This document shows, piece by piece, positions 25,704 through 36,505 of a stretch of 64,000 bases of DNA (the stretch's first letter is position 1; each line of letters begins with the position of its first letter). The DNA lies in contig JAVLRN010000009.1 in assembly GCA_032821775.1 (NCBI GenBank), forward strand, positions 1,178,001 to 1,242,000. Direction: 5' to 3'. Made by a program: the position numbers and the translations under genes. Under the pieces are notes generated by a model. It was not told the DNA's origin, ran no database searches, and saw nothing but the letters and a program-made list of their open reading frames with translations. This stretch comes from Sanguinoderma infundibulare (taxonomy: Eukaryota > Basidiomycota > Agaricomycetes > Polyporales > Polyporaceae).

Positions 25704-26430
25704 TTACTCTTTCGGCTCCGGCGGAATGAGCGTCTTGCCGTATACAATGATATCAAACGCAATGTACTCGCCAACAGAGCCAGAGGGCGCCGGTAGAATG
25801 CGATTATAGGAGACTTCAAGGAAACCTTTGACGCGAGGGGGGTAGACGAGTGGCCTCGAATGTGAAGAGGTACGTAGAGCGGAAGGCGACGAAGTGGCTG
25901 ATGTCAACCACGCTTGGGGACCCGTCTACGGTGCACTCTCCGAACATGTAACGGGCAATCATGTTCGTTCCAATGGAGTCGGCGTACGGCGGAATTGTCG
26001 TGGCGAACACGCCAGTGAGGAAGTCATCGGGCCGAGCGTGGTCGACATCCTGAGCACCGTAGCTGACGCGGAGGCCGCTCTTCTCCAAAATGCTCGCGCA
26101 TGCGCTCTTCGCCCATGTAGGCGAAATGAACGTCAGCCAGGGAGTCGATCGCGTCGCGAAACCCATTCTCGAGTGGATACGGCGCGAAGAGGGGACGGGG
26201 GTTTTCGATCATGAAGTGGGCGAGCGCGCGGGAGCTCAGCGAGATCGGGGTTTTCGGCGGCGGCGACGTCCGTGGCCCACCTCTGCTGCACGGGCCTGAG
26301 GTCGTTCTTGAGAAAGTCGAAAATATTGTACGGAAGCTGTTCCAACAAAGAGCGCAAGATCGCGGAAATCGGTAACGTGGGTGAGGTCAAGTGGGATGAA
26401 TCTTGGGCGGTTGAAAGTGTTTGTATCCAT
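25704..26430 (-). pseudogene. Frameshifted remnant of an unidentified protein gene
   Basis: On the minus strand, protein-like segments follow one another in different frames over 700 bases with little gap: a Pro/Phe/Arg/Asp-rich start from 26430 (PRFIPLDLTHVTDFRDLALF), then EQLPYNIFDFLKNDLRPVQQ, then FMIENPRPLFAPYPLENGF, then DFLTGVFATTIPPYADSIGT and finally LEVSYNRILPAPSG, which stops at 25704. Composition is protein-like throughout. Each switch needs a one- or two-base shift and no GT..AG intron of normal length fits, so several small indels are the simplest reading. I do not recognise the family. A further open frame just upstream (26387-26668) may belong to it or to the F-box relic. A gene with unusual short introns remains possible. 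Confidence 0.45.
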
Positions 26431-26757
26431 GCTGTAGTATGCTGAGTTTCATCGGCGCGGTCAGTGCTCGCACTCTTATGGCGTTCACGCCATCGAGGTA
26501 AGAGAGTTTGCTCGCGGAGTTGTGGATCTGGGAAGGCGACAAGGATGCCGCCAGGCTAGACGGCATCTTGGCCGGGATCGTGTGGTTCAGAACGAGACTC
26601 GTCGTCAGCAGTCGTGATGCCAGCAGTGGGCCGGTCAGCCACCGGGCGTGTTTGACCTTGTTGTCCAACAGGTTCGAATCCTAACAGGCGATTCACGAGG
26701 GGCACCCTGTCGAGTGAACCGTAAGTCGGAAGCATTCCCGAGAAGTGATCGAGGACC

Positions 26758-27440
26758 TCATCGCCGAAACTTAGGTGTTCCGGTTCTTGACATTTCTTCA
26801 GTACATCTACAGAGCGTTAGACTGCGAAGGCATGCGTACACTGCAACGTCCCCGGGGGCGCGCCAGCAGTCAAGGTCGAACGTCGTGAGGCGCGGGATAA
26901 CGTCATATGTGATTGGGATGTCGGCGACCACACCGTTGGAAGGACCACCGAGGGATAAAGTCTCCAGCATTGGCATGGGCGTCGTAAGTATTGAGGCGAT
27001 ATCCGATGTCCACGTCACCCCATGGTAGAAGTGAATGAAGCATGCCGCGATGATTGACGCATGACGACGAAGCGTCGCGAATGTCGCGGACGGCGAGTGG
27101 GCGCTGTCGACGAAAACTGTAGGGGGGACACCAGCACATCGCGATAGGCAGACTTCCAATCATTCCGGACTGCGCAAGACACTGATGGCGCGCCAGAACC
27201 GAGGTGTAGAGCATATAACATCTCGCCCGCGATGGCAGACGAGCTGGTATGGGCTCGTCCAGTTGAAATACCAGGGTATTCCGTCGCTATGGAGTGGGCG
27301 GACTTCGTCGAGGATTTCCACGAACAGCTCCGTGGTAGAGTGCTGATAGGCTGCCGACTGGAGGTCTCGGATCTGAGGTATCCCCGCGATGGCACAGTGT
27401 GTTCACCACTTGGTTGAGACCCATCACGGGCCGACATTCT
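26758..27440 (-). pseudogene. F-box protein pseudogene
   Basis: Minus-strand remnant of the large basidiomycete F-box family, substrate adaptors of SCF ubiquitin ligases. ELFVEILDEVRPLHSDG is an F-box core, and it runs into QLVCHRGRDVICSTPRFWRA and the LRR-like region GVTWTSDIASILTTPMPMLE, up to a stop at 26758. Two lesions are visible. The expected leucine-proline lead into the F-box (ISTLP) lies in a different frame from TELFVEIL, pointing to a lost base near 27331-27336. An in-frame TGA at 27160-27162 sits in PE(stop)LEVCLSR, where the family has Trp, a TGG-to-TGA change. No start codon or first exon was secured. It neighbours another frameshifted remnant, so this is a decaying patch. Confidence 0.55.
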
Positions 27441-29978
27441 GTGCATCAATGGAATTTGCATGGGACACGCATACGCCGGCTTGAGCAAATACTATCACTT
27501 ACGGGGAAACTGGTGTTTACAACAACTTGACCGCGACTAGCCTCAGTCACAAAGGCGTCAGACCGAGTGTTCCGGCGAAATCTAGAATACAATATCAATG
27601 AGAATATCATTGTGGACATAGTGTGACATAGGGAGGACGATGAGAGTGGGAGTTCGGGACATGTTACAAAAGGAAACATAAGCGCCAGAAAACGGACAAA
27701 ACCGCTCGGCTACTGGCGTTGCTAGGGCCCCAACCGATCATCGAGCGGCTTCAAACACTTCCTCAACAGAATCAACATGAGCGCAAAACCTCCCTGTGTG
27801 CGAAGTTCACTGTTGATGTCAACACGTATGTAGGGACTCGGACTCAACCTCAACACAGTGTTATACAATATCTCTGTCAACTAAGGAGGATGGAAGCCCC
27901 AGGATCATGATCACCATAGCAGACATCAAGCAGCGGGACAACCCGAGCAGAGTAGGCTAAAAGCGAGTCCTGCTCTTCTCGAATTGAAAAGCTTCCACCA
28001 ACATCTAGAAGTCCATCGGCGCCCTTAAGCGAATCCGTTCATATATGTAAGTTTGGAGTGAAAAAGATTGGGAAAAGAAGTGTAGATGAGGATCATAGAA
28101 GCTATCGGCGACAATCGCCGTGTCCTGACCGTTTTCATCACTTCCCTTGAGAGGCAATCCCGTCAAAGCAAGTATAAGCAAGAGAAGTACTTGCACCTAC
28201 TTGCGGGCATCCCAGCCAAATATACATGCCAGCTGGTGTTGGAAAAGTTGGGCCGCTAACGATGCCTTGCAAACTTCAAGCTGAGAACTTCTCTCCGACA
28301 GCCGGAAAGTGACGGTCCCGAGAAGATTTGGCGGGGTAACGAATGACATTCCAGATTGGTTGGGTAACGGGTGCTATAACAGCGGCTGATGTTGGTTATG
28401 TGAATCCCGATACATAGGTGCAGATAGGTGCTGAGACGTTCGTTAGGGCGCTGCAGGAAGCAGATCTTGTGCAATCGGAAGTTACCACTGGAGCGCGCTC
28501 GACCGCTCCCACTGTCCCAGTCCAGGATTCTGACCGGTTGTTCTGACCGAAGGGCGAATCATCGGGTTACTCAGGCCGATGACGAAAGGAGCAGATATCA
28601 CCTGGGAATAATACGATGCTGGTGTCTCACCTGAGCGACCGTATGAGTGGGACAGTCGAAGCGACGGCAAGCCACAGCTCGCCCTGAGGGTTGGATGGAA
28701 GCAAGTTATTGAGCTCGACCGCAGCGGTGATGTCGGGGCCCGAGGAACACTGATTCGATGCCCAAGACAACCTGATATGCACAAAACAGTTTGCATGGCA
28801 AGCCAGCTATGCGGCTCGTTGTACAGCGGCGGCCGAGGCTCCAGAAGTCCTGAGAACAGTGTGCACCGACGCAAGGGCTATGCTGGTGGTCAGAGATGGC
28901 GGAGTTACCCGAATAGGATATTCTGGCGGCCGTTCGGGAGATGCCACGAATTGATCGGCGTTGAGGGGTCAGACGAGCCTCTGTGCTGTCCACAAGCATT
29001 GGAGATGCCCACCCATCTTGTCGACCTAGGCCCCCCTCTTCGCGTTCTTGATCTTCCATGGATAGGCCTCAAACAGATGCGGGATGGAAAGGTGAGGCTT
29101 CGTTATGTCACTCGGAATGCTGCACACATGCTCACAGATCCTACTCACATCAGAAATTGTTTTCTTTATCAATGTCTCTTCGACACCCGTCATCCCATTT
29201 GTGGTACATAGATCACTCCCACTTATCATGCACCGACTGAAGCTCCACGCTCAAAATTCGCGCGATGACCTCTAAGCTGAACCCACAGATTTCCGCGAGC
29301 TGTCATGAGCGATGTTGGGATGTCGTCCTCCCTCAGCTGGCATTTGCGTGACATCAAGTTGCACAGGGTCATCATCGGTCCTAGCAACATTTGCACACGC
29401 AGGTTCACGGAGATCAGCCGAATTTGACTCACATATATACACACCGTGTTGCAGTGTGAGTAGTTCAAAATCACCACCCGCCACAGTTTGCCAGCTCCCT
29501 GTGCCGTCCCGTGTTGCACGGAAGATGCGTGAAGTTGTAACACAGAAAACTGCGACGGATAAAGTTCAATCCGTGGTCAGGCAATGCATGATCCGCGCCC
29601 AAGAAGCCTGGGAGGGTCTCAACATCAGTCCGAAGTCGGCGCCAACGCGGCCGTTGCAGTAAGCGTTCTTCTTTCTCATGCTCAAACCGGACTGAATTGC
29701 CGAAAGGACTCTGGCGCCCAGGACCCACGCTGCGTTCGCAGCCTTCAGGAAAGGCATCCATGTGCCAGGTCGCTCTCCTCCACCAATAACGGCAAAAGGC
29801 ACGACTGTTGGGTTCTCACTCATTCGCCCCCTGGGCTTCCCGCGCCTGTCCCGTTGCTTCGCGAGGATCCAGACATTATAAAGTCTCCGCACGGTGCAAC
29901 ATTTGTTGCCGTCACGATCCTGCGACCCTCTTCCCCCTTCGTCTCTGCCAGACTCAAGCGTCCACCTGCCCTGCAGAG
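27441..29978. other. Intergenic region with no supported gene
   Basis: About 2.5 kb. Short frames occur on both strands. Minus-strand sequence around 28700-28900 is mildly protein-like (Ala/Ser/Val-rich) but broken by stops, and plus-strand 28777-29211 has no recognisable domain. It may hold older gene relics. The final 100 bases are the promoter of the membrane-protein gene at 29979. Confidence 0.4.
29877..29882 (+). promoter_or_regulatory. TATA box of the membrane-protein gene
   Basis: TATAAA lies 97 bases upstream of the ATG at 29979 and is followed by a short pyrimidine-rich leader. Placement fits a core promoter. No transcript evidence is available. Confidence 0.45.
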
Positions 29979-31356
29979 ATGTCCGACGAAGCAACTTTCC
30001 CTATCGCCCGAGCTGAGGTGCGTTCTTTGCTCTCTGATAGATCGTCCCGTGCTTCGCTAATTCGTATCTTGTAGCTCATTGCGCTGTTCACAGAGTCGCT
30101 GGTCTACGGGGCCTTCACTGTCCTCTATGTCATCGCGATCTGGATCCTTCTCTACAGGGAGAGGAAGCGCAGCCGGTCTACACTCAACAAAATGCTTTTT
30201 GGCACATCCACGGCAATGTGGATACTGGCAACAGCAGTGCGTTCGCCTCTTTCCGTTGAATTGAATGCGACTCTGACCCCATATAGCACCTAGCCATAGA
30301 CGTCCAACGAGCAATACAGGCGTTCGTGGTGGACGGCGGCACGCCGGATGGTGCCTTCAATTTCTACAACACCCTGAGCAACCCAACACTCGTTGCGAAG
30401 GACGCGATCTACATCACCATGACTCTCATAGGTGATACCTTCGTTACATACCGTCTCTATGTCGTGTGGGGTTACTCCTGGTATATCACCGTGGTTCCGA
30501 TTCTCCTGCTTCTCGCCTCGGCTGGTGCGTTCAACAGTCTCCACTTGTATTGCGCCGTTGCTGACATTCGTGGATCTAGTCGCCGGCTACGGCGCATGTG
30601 CTGAGATCGGGATGGTTAGGGGTACTGGCGCTATCTTTGCCGAGAACCTGCAGCCCTGGATCCGAGCTTTCTTTTCGCTGTCGCTGACGACGAACCTGGT
30701 CGCTACCAGTGAGTATCCTGCAATGCGCTTTCATTATTGCGGCTCGAGGGGGATCTTCCCTTTACGTCCAATGCTCGAGCGCATAATCAGGTTCGCGTAA
30801 ACCCGCTTGAACCCATCTCGCTCACGAGCTTGTCGCAGTTCTCATCGCCGCGCGCATCATATGGGTGGGCCGTCGCGCAAGGTCATATCGCACGGGCGCG
30901 GCGGCCGCGGTCACTTCCAACTGGGACGTGGTCGAGACCTTGGTCCAGTCCGCTGCTGTTTATTCCGCGGCTCTAGCCTCCTTGCTCGGCACATACCTTG
31001 CCGGTTCGAACGCGCAGTATATCTGCCTCGATATCCTCCAGCCACTCATCGTGAGTTCGCTTGCACATTCGAGCCTGCATCTTCGGACTGAGAGATCCTT
31101 GGTTGTACAGGGTGTCGTCTTCACGCTCATCATCATCCGTGTCGGTCTGGGTTACACCATCAGCGAGGTGTCGGCCCACAAGGTGTCGGATCACCGTCCT
31201 TATCACGGTCAATCTATCGGCGGTACGGATTACAACCTCCGGCCCCTCGCAATTAACGTGTCTGTCTCGCGGACGCACGATCGCCAGTCGCTCGAGATGT
31301 ACGATACCAAGGATGGCGTGGCGATGAACGACCTCGAGAGCGGGACTTCGCGCTAA
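29979..31356 (+). CDS. Seven-helix integral membrane protein of the basidiomycete-expanded type
   Basis: Six exons (29979-30017, 30075-30236, 30287-30524, 30580-30708, 30839-31050, 31111-31356) give 341 residues. About seven hydrophobic helices are visible: ESLVYGAFTVLYVIAIWILL, KMLFGTSTAMWILATA, the stretch before DTFVTYRLYVVWG, WYITVVPILLLLASAVAGYG, FFSLSLTTNLVATILIAARI, VVETLVQSAAVYSAALASLL and GVVFTLIIIRVGLGY. The tail from SEVSAHKVSD onward is polar and Ser/Asp-rich, presumably cytosolic. The layout resembles the large agaricomycete families of uncharacterised seven-helix proteins, possibly receptors. No ligand or partner can be read. An Asp-Arg-Leu-Tyr-like segment (TYRLYVVWG) lies after helix 3, but I would not call it a GPCR on that basis. 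Confidence 0.75.
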
Positions 31357-33612
31357 TTAGGCGTCGCGACGGGATAGGCACTGACAGACGCCGCGCATTC
31401 GCAAGACACATGTACATTACTCTGATCGTCGCACGGCGCACGGCGTCGTTGTCGCGCGTGTCCTTCGCCCGCGCTGCTTCCGTTCATTTGTTGTTGCATT
31501 CTCATCTGTTTGTTGTTGGACTTGCTGTGATCACGTATCAATCGCATGCTTTGCATAATTCTGCTGGAACGACCTCACATGCTGTAATTGTATACCTCAT
31601 ACTCTCGTAGATCATACTCCATTCGTTCAACTGTTGTCCCCTGCATTGCCAGTCCTGAACATCTGGCGCCACAAGGCTGCTCATAAAATTGACATCCGAA
31701 TGATCGGGGTTTTCGGTCTATGTTTAGAAACACAACCCGTATGATCGCCGTGGTAACCTCTGTGTCAGCCAGATGGAGAGTTGCGCGGCGCCCGAAGATG
31801 GCATAGTAGCGGCGTATTGCGGGATGCGATTCGACGCGGACTGGGACCTGGGCGGCGAGGTCGGACGTACTGTGCAGACGAGGTCGTTCCGAACGGCAGA
31901 AGATCGCACTTTAGCGTCGGCGACAATAAGAAGTCCATTGCCAGGCCGCTGCCGCTCACCACCCTCCGCGGCCCAGTTCTCAAAGCGTCCTCGGTTTGGA
32001 CTGCCGCTGCGCCTCCCACCGCTGTCGGGAGGTTTCCACCTCCCGCCAGTGGGAAGATCAGAATTAACATGTCAAAGCTTGAAATTGTCCGTCTCACCGT
32101 CTCACGCGGCAGCGTAAAGCATGATACAGAAGCCCAGCTACGTAAGATGAAGATGGAGAAGCATATGCAAGTGATTGATCAAAAACGACCACTGCTGCTT
32201 GAGGTAGTATGTGCGGCCCGCTAATTTGGTTTAGCCGCCACGGGGCGCTCACCTTGAACCGGCCCACGGCGGGCGACTCTGAAGTTGGGATGCTGCCCTG
32301 CCACTAGCCGGCAGATTCTACTCACCTCCGCCGCATTGCTCGTTCTAGTGAATCGAAGAAAGTGTGGGGGGTAACCCATCATGACATGGCGATGCGACGT
32401 GAACGCCCCGATGATTGGGCTCACGAGGGAAGTCGTCTGGTTACCTTATTTCAACTGGCTCGATGCACAGTGCGTCATCCACATCGCATCTTTCTGACGA
32501 ATGGGACCCAAGCGCTGACTTTACGAGATCCCGGAGAATTTTTTTTTTCAAGGCGTAGCCGAATCCTACCGCTAGCCGAGTGCGCGAGCTTCAAGGGGCA
32601 AGAAGCTTTCTCGTGAGGCTACTAGCCACCGAACCCCGTACCCATGGCTTCTTCGACGTCGCTGAGGCGACTTGAAATTCTGTCACAAGGGCTCAGAACA
32701 GGGTCTAGAGGGATCCAAGGGACACTTGGTTGCGCGAAACGAGAACCTTGCTGTAAGTCCGATGGCGTATCATATTTTGCGAAGTTCAGCGGACGGCATC
32801 AGTCTGACAAGCGTTAGAAGGTAAGGTCTGTCCTGCACTCGGCGCAAGCACGCCGTCGCTACTATCCCATGTTGCGTACTTGCATTACTTTTCCTCAAGA
32901 AATCTTCACCGGATTCTGGACAATGGGCATTGCCATGTTCAACGACACGGCAACGTAGATGGCGTAGCGTTCTACCCGGACTTATGCACAGCAACTACAC
33001 CATAGCGACTCTTGAGAATGCCAACTTGGGGTTGCAACACTTGAACTTTCATTTTTTGTGCGACGATCCACTCGCCGGGGTGCGTTTCCTGTTTCGTTGC
33101 ATCAATGTCTAACCACGTTCTAACCATCTTCACGGATGATTTCAGGGAGGTAATATTAGCAAAGGATCGCAGTACAATATCGGAAGGTTCTGTCCTGTTC
33201 TGCCGTGCATCGTGTCATCATGACGCGGCTACCGTGAGCAGAGCATGGCGTTCCCGAACTCCCCGCCGTCTCCCACGGGCAGAACGTCTATTGGAATGCT
33301 GTCGAAATCCACGAGACCCAGTGTGCGTGTCGAATTTTCATGAGTTTCTCGTCGGTGTTCCGCAGTTGGACTTACGCACCTAACCACATGCAGGTTGGCT
33401 CCCTCGCCTCCCCACCTCAACATCGCTTTCATGCGGGGGTTTCCCTCCATCTCCACACAACTTCTCTCCGACTTCTCTTTTCCGACCGCAGTCACTATCA
33501 AGATCATGGGACAACACCGCCGGGAGGCTCCATGCCACGAGCGCGACCCTCGTCCCCTTTTCGTCCTCGGGTCATCACTCCACGAGAACTCAATGGCAAA
33601 TCATGACTTACA
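31357..33612. other. Intergenic region with no supported gene
   Basis: About 2.3 kb without a recognisable gene. It includes a run of ten T at about 32541-32550. Open frames are short and show no domains. The region leads into the oxidoreductase relic. The missing front half of that gene could not be found here. Confidence 0.4.
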
Positions 33613-34349
33613 GTATTCACCACCCGTTCCCTGGCGACGGAGGCGTATAACGTGCAAGCGGGCGACTGCGTACTCGTGCACGCCGTCGCGGGCAGCGTCG
33701 GCCTCGCCTCCGCCCAGCTAAGACGTGCGGCAGAACCGTCATTGGCACCACGAGCACGCCAGAGAAGGCGGCGATCGCGAAGGCGAACGGTGCGGACCAC
33801 GTCGTCCTGTATGGCACGAGCGAGAACGTTGCTAGAGATCACAGGCGGCCTTGGCGTCCACGCGATCCTCAACGGTGTCGGCAAAGACACGTACATCTAC
33901 GTCGTCTTATTTGCACTCGTGAGAGGGGACAGATCGACGGTTGTTGTCGCTGGTTCGAGACGGACATCGCTTGCACCCGCGTGAAGGGGGAGATCGTCTG
34001 CTTGGCTCCGCGTCGGGGCCCGTCGAGCCCTTCCAGCCGCACATTGCCGGCTTGAAGGCTGTCAAGTTGATCTTCGCTTCGTCAGTCTTTGCCCGGTTTC
34101 TACCTCTAGGATCTCCTCTCGACTAACGCCTGCTCCCTCGTCCGTAGGGTTATTGCGTTCTTCGCCGACAAGAAGACCAGTCGGGAGTACATCGCGGAAG
34201 CCTTCATGCTAGTCTCGACCGGGGCCTTCAAGCCGGTTGTGTGTGGTGAGTACCTGCTCAGCACGGAGGGCGTGCGCGAGATGGAGAAGGAGGTATGGGA
34301 GGGCAAAACTTGGGGGAAGTGCTTGATGATCAAGGTCGCCGCACGGTGA
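33613..34349 (+). pseudogene. Quinone oxidoreductase (zeta-crystallin-type MDR) pseudogene
   Basis: Remnant of an NADPH:quinone oxidoreductase. The nucleotide-binding part is recognisable: VQAGDCVLVHAVAGSVGLAS, then in another frame GRTVIGTTSTPEKAAIAKAN and GADHVVLYGTSENV, then in a third frame ITGGLGVHAILNGVGKDT, and later SASGPVEPFQPHIAGL. The C-terminal helix region REYIAEAFMLVSTGAFKPVV ends in WGKCLMIKVAAR and a stop at 34349. At least two frameshifts (near 33728 and 33830) and a further frame change near 33960 disrupt it. The N-terminal GroES-like half is absent. One true-looking intron boundary (TCCGTAG near 34147) survives. The relic is therefore both truncated and frameshifted, and is unlikely to give a functional enzyme. 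Confidence 0.7.
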
Positions 34350-36505
34350 GTGAACGACATTCAGATGTTATCACCATAGGAAGCAGAGCGGGTATCTCTC
34401 CTGCTGACGTCTCGAAGAATTGTCATATTTATCCTTGAAGATGACCGCGTAGACTTGGGTGAGGGAGAGTACCCGAACACCTATACATGCCGAGGGGCCA
34501 CGGTCGATCACAATCGTGCCCTCCCGATTTTTATATCCCAGTCCCTCCGCACAATCACGACATGTGGCATGTGCGTGGCAATGACCAGAGTTGCCGAACC
34601 GGTGGGTCAGGAACTGGGGCATGGGGTCGGCTCGCCCAACTATACCCTCTCATGTGCGTACGTTCTCTTCATCTGCAAAGCCATCCGAGAGCACTAAAGC
34701 TCATACTGGCGATGTCGTCCCCGCAACTGAAGATCAGTCAGTCTGATCGAGCCTTCTAAACTGAAAGCCGGTTATTGAGATGGTTGTTCTCATCAGGAAT
34801 GCGGAGACATCTCCTTTTTAACCATTTGCTGCTGCTGAATTCGAAACCCAACTCAGCTTTGAGCCTGAAAGGCTTTGCCCAGGATATGAAGCCGATGAGG
34901 ACCAAGAGCACTTTGAAGCCTTCTTGAAAGGTTTCTCAGCCGGCACAACAAGACGTTCGAGGATGTGCGGGCTGACTACGGGCTAGCCGCTGCTCTTCTC
35001 GCGGAGGACGTACAGACACGACTTGCGAACAATCCGGGCGCGCAACTGGCCATGAAGGAGTTTACATTCCCCGCGAATGTGGCAGGGATGCTGGAGAAGA
35101 ATCGCGACCTCTGGGACTTAATGGACAAATGTTCGCGTCCGGATTCGATTGATGGGATCCGCTGCCTCAGAGAGCAAACTAACCACGATCGGCACCGTGA
35201 CTGGGCAATGATACTGACTCGGACATAGTGTTTTGGTTTCACGACCTTGACCCAAACGCGCCGGTTGTCCCCCGGAACGTGCGCTACCCTGGTGGACAAT
35301 GTGACGGGGTCATTTTCTACGAGATAGACCCCAGGATGGTGAGCGAGGAACTCTCGTTGGTTCAATCATAATGACTACAGTTCGGAGAACAGCCTCAGCA
35401 TGAAAATGATTGGAATATACCAGACAAAGGTGTGCGGGGCCTGTCCCGGGAGCACCGCTGCTTCGCGTACGACAATTTGTTCTCGGGCTCCTCGATGCAG
35501 CTCCACGTCATAAAACCAGCTGTGTCCGCCGCCGCCGCCCCTCCAGTATGTGTCTGCCGCCGTCGCGGCTCCGGTAAACACCGCTGGCATAGCGCAGTCC
35601 ACCGATGACGGGCCTCGCTACTGAAAGTAGATAGCGATCGTCGTCACATCGCCGCGTCCATCATCAACAACCTCGTCAAGCAGGAGACGTTGGCCAAAGA
35701 CGACAAGAGTCCTATCACAGGCATGTGTCCATGCGGTGGTGCGCGATGGTTTGCCGCAGATGGTGTTCGTATTGAAGAAGATGCCGCAGACCAGCGCATC
35801 GAGTTTTCAAAAGCTCTCAGAGACTAGAAGGTCGTCCTCTCAAACGAGACATGATCGTTTGATGCGCGGAGAGACTCAACTAGGAGAGAAGATGCGAGCA
35901 GCTGCTGGACGTGATTGACCGAAGACGTTAGTGATTCACTTTTGACAATTGTCTCCTTCCATCCATTGGTTGATTGCATACGCTCGAGCAGGAAAAAGGG
36001 CATATGTCAAGTCCTTGCCGTAAGTGTTCAAACACTTTGCGCACATGGCCTGTTCTGAAGAAGTGGCTTGTTGCGCCACAGACTGAGAAAAGACCATATA
36101 TAGCCAAGTTCGGATTTGTTCCTGTGCGGCCTCGATCATGGCCCCTATGTGTTGCGTGAATGATCGGTTGTCGCCACCGGAAACAAACGTCGTATTTTCT
36201 GCGCAGGACAGCACCAGAGGGCAACTTGCAGAGACTTCGGAGATGGATGGGCGGGGAGGAGATGGGCGAGGCGCCGGGGAGGGCAAACAGGGATCAACAG
36301 CAAGTCGAACATGCGCCTGCCTCACGGCCGCAACTTCAAACTCTCAACGAGTTCATATTCCTCCTTCCTCCGCTGTGTGACCTCACTCTTTCGCCCACCC
36401 TTGCCTCGGATACCTTATCGTCTTCCTCTTCTGCTATATCTCTACCTCTGCTTGATCGTACGACCTACTCACGCCCCACATAACTGCCCCAACTCCAATC
36501 CCACC
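34350..36505. other. Region of unidentified coding-like fragments
   Basis: No complete gene could be built. Protein-like fragments are visible on the plus strand: DYGLAAALLAEDVQTRLAN and LEKNRDLWDLMDKC around 34968-35135, DLDPNAPVVPRNVRYPGGQC around 35243-35302, and DRRHIAASIINNLVKQETLA to a stop at 35827. They lack shared frame, start and clear introns. They may be decayed exons of one or two genes, following the oxidoreductase pseudogene. The last 300 bases, pyrimidine-rich, are probably the leader of the gene at 36506. Confidence 0.35.

Noticed and set aside
26640..26700. Box-B-like AGGTTCGAATCCTAAC suggesting a tRNA
   Set aside because: The T-arm has only three pairs, no box A lies at the right distance and no acceptor pairing exists. 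The bases lie inside an open minus-strand frame.
28482..28910. Minus-strand coding-like stretch
   Set aside because: Fragments such as TSIALASVHTVLRTSG look protein-like, but in-frame stops interrupt them and no family is recognisable, so no gene or pseudogene is called.
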